Under the pieces are notes generated by a model, which did not search any database, was not told the DNA's origin, and saw only the letters and a program-made list of their open reading frames with translations. From Ostreibacterium oceani (GTDB taxonomy: Bacteria; Pseudomonadota; Gammaproteobacteria; Cardiobacteriales; Ostreibacteriaceae), in the NCBI RefSeq assembly GCF_009362845.1, contig NZ_WHNW01000010.1, positions 37,693-101,692 of the forward strand: 64,000 bases of DNA. The letters are read 5' to 3'. Positions 62,931 to 64,000 of the stretch are shown in pieces. Each line of letters starts with the position of its first letter. The first letter of the stretch is position 1. Both the position numbers and the translations under genes were made by a program.

Positions 62931-63861
62931 ATGAAGTATCCACAAACATTTGATGTCATTGTTGTTGGTGGCGGACACGCAGGCACCGAAGCAGCGGCGG
63001 CCGCCGCACGAATGGGTGCCAGTACGTTGCTATTGACGCAAAATATCGAAACCCTAGGCATGATGAGCTGTAACCCTGCGATTGGCGGCATTGGCAAAGG
63101 TCATCTGGTCAAAGAAATTGATGCGCTCGATGGCTTAATGGCGCGCGCCGCTGACCGCGCAGGCATACAATTTCGCACGCTAAATTCAAGGAAAGGTCCA
63201 GCGGTTCGTGCTACGCGTGCCCAAGCCGATAGGCAGCTTTATCGCATGGCGATTCGTCAAATGCTTGGCGAGCTGCCGAATTTAACCCTGTTTCAGTCGA
63301 TGGCAGCAGGCTTATTGTTAGCAGGCGAGCGCGTTATCGGTGTGACATCGCAGCAAGGCATTGCGTTTCATGGAAAAACAGTCGTTGTGACTGCTGGGAC
63401 GTTCTTGGGCGGGCGCATCCATGTGGGGTTAAACAATTATCAAGGGGGGCGTGCAGGCGATGCCGCCTCGCTAGAATTATCCAGTGCATTACGCGATTTG
63501 CCTTTTACTGTCGGGCGACTAAAGACGGGTACGCCTCCACGAATTGACGCCAATAGCATTGATTTTACACAGTGCCAAGTGCAGCCAGGTGATTCACCAA
63601 GACCTGTGTTTTCATTTATGGGGAGTGCCAGCGATCACCCGCGGCAAATTGCATGTTGGATTACCCATACCAATGAAAAAACGCATGATATTATTCGAAA
63701 AGGGCTCGATCAATCACCGATGTACAGTGGAGAAATTGATGGCGTTGGGCCGCGTTATTGCCCGTCAATCGAAGATAAAATCATGCGTTTTGCCGATAAA
63801 ACATCGCATCAAGTGTTTTTAGAGCCCGAAAGCCTAACCACCAACGAAATTTATCCTAACG
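62931..63861 (+). pseudogene. mnmG: MnmG (GidA), tRNA uridine modification enzyme, interrupted by an insertion sequence
   Basis: The FAD-binding N-terminal half is normal: [55 protein letters not shown]. It runs to about residue 310 with [13 protein letters not shown] and then leaves the family sequence (expected NGISTSLP) at an IS end, stopping two codons later at 63866. MnmG is normally about 630 residues and with MnmE installs cmnm5U34 in tRNAs. The remaining half lies beyond the window if it exists. The start ATG has GGGAG 10 bp upstream. Confidence 0.9.
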
Positions 63862-64000
63862 TGTAAGAAATCCTCGCGTTGTTTACAGTTAGGTTAACTC
63901 AAAGTAGTGACTAAGTATCTCATAAGGTGTTGCGTTGTTCAAACTTTTGTGCGGTTTGACAGTATTGTAAAAATTGATGAATCGATTTAATTCCAATCGT
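63862..64000. mobile_element. Insertion sequence inside mnmG (left end; runs off the window)
   Basis: The junction falls where mnmG homology ends. The element starts with TGTAAGAAATCCTCGCG, i.e. a TGT end, typical of IS3/IS481-type elements, and carries a transposase reading toward this end on the minus strand. The other end, terminal repeat and target duplication are outside the window. Confidence 0.85.
63889..64000 (-). CDS. Transposase C-terminus, DDE integrase-core type (partial)
   Basis: Thirty-six codons of the end of a transposase are visible: RLELNRFINFYNTVKPHKSL, then NNATPYEILSHYFELT and a stop at 63889. The pattern F-I-x-(F/Y)-Y-N-x(3)-PH-x(2)-L-N-x(2)-TP-x-E is that of rve-type transposases of the IS3/IS481 group. 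The stop lies 27 bp from the IS end. Confidence 0.85.
   Translation of the reverse strand, partial: RLELNRFINFYNTVKPHKSLNNATPYEILSHYFELT

Noticed and set aside
63862..63866. Treating the mnmG stop as a natural C-terminus
   Set aside because: MnmG is about twice this length, the stop follows two codons after the family sequence ends, and an IS begins at that point.

Overview
The window is chromosomal DNA from a gammaproteobacterium of moderate GC content. The evidence is the sspA-sspB pair next to the bc1 operon, the ibaG-murA and mla neighbourhood, separate IspA and IspB prenyl synthases, RsmJ, RluD, and the pilT/pilU-yggS-proC-yggT string. A member of, or relative of, the Cardiobacteriales/Ostreibacteriaceae is my guess; it rests on gene content only. 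Nearly all of the window is housekeeping core, densely packed in alternating strand blocks.

Layout. 1-11,483 (+): end of the mla lipid-transport operon (mlaD partial, mlaC, mlaB), ibaG, murA, hisG-hisD-hisC, a Nif3-family gene, the cytochrome bc1 operon petABC, sspA-sspB. 11,545-15,816 (-): dgt and hisB-hisH-hisA-hisF. 16,106-20,366 (+): a class III aminotransferase, a beta-keto acid cleavage enzyme and acetoacetyl-CoA synthetase, which read as a small catabolic module. 20,367-21,444: AT-rich insert with two overlapping unknown membrane genes. 21,562-25,225 (-): rluD, a nitrilase-family amidase, fumC. 25,506-28,652 (+): metallo-beta-lactamase-fold hydrolase, comEC. 28,747-33,595 (-): ornithine carbamoyltransferase, cysE, bioY, rsmJ, an orphan FbpC-like ATPase. 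33,895-41,977 (+): DUF1244, moaA, a frameshifted amino-acid permease, an M14 deacylase, nhaC, trpF, a cation diffusion facilitator. 41,978-44,340 (-): an AT-rich foreign block of three genes separated by attC-like inverted repeats. 44,355-51,299 (-): CPAC thioredoxin-like protein, peroxiredoxin, recO, ispB, a TSUP permease, a YgdI-type lipoprotein, ispA, xseB, rsgA. 51,427-60,358: purK-purE, an orphan amino-acid binding protein, a universal stress protein, tungstate transporter tupBC, pfkA, pilU, pilT. 60,561-64,000 (+): yggS, proC, yggT, and mnmG cut mid-gene by an insertion sequence running off the end.

The two his clusters supply seven histidine steps (HisG, D, C, B, H, A, F); hisE/hisI and hisZ are not in the window.

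The most unusual points are: (1) the promoterless cassette-like array of probable Bacteroidota origin at 42-44.3 kb, with a TetR-operator-like palindrome at its upstream end; (2) mnmG interrupted by a DDE transposase element; (3) a genome habit of short (8-17 bp) tandem repeats in very many intergenic gaps, with matching in-frame expansions in tails and loops of housekeeping proteins, the extreme case being 14 perfect 8-bp copies at 48.4 kb; (4) the aminotransferase/BKACE/AacS trio. No rRNA, tRNA, CRISPR array or prophage was seen.
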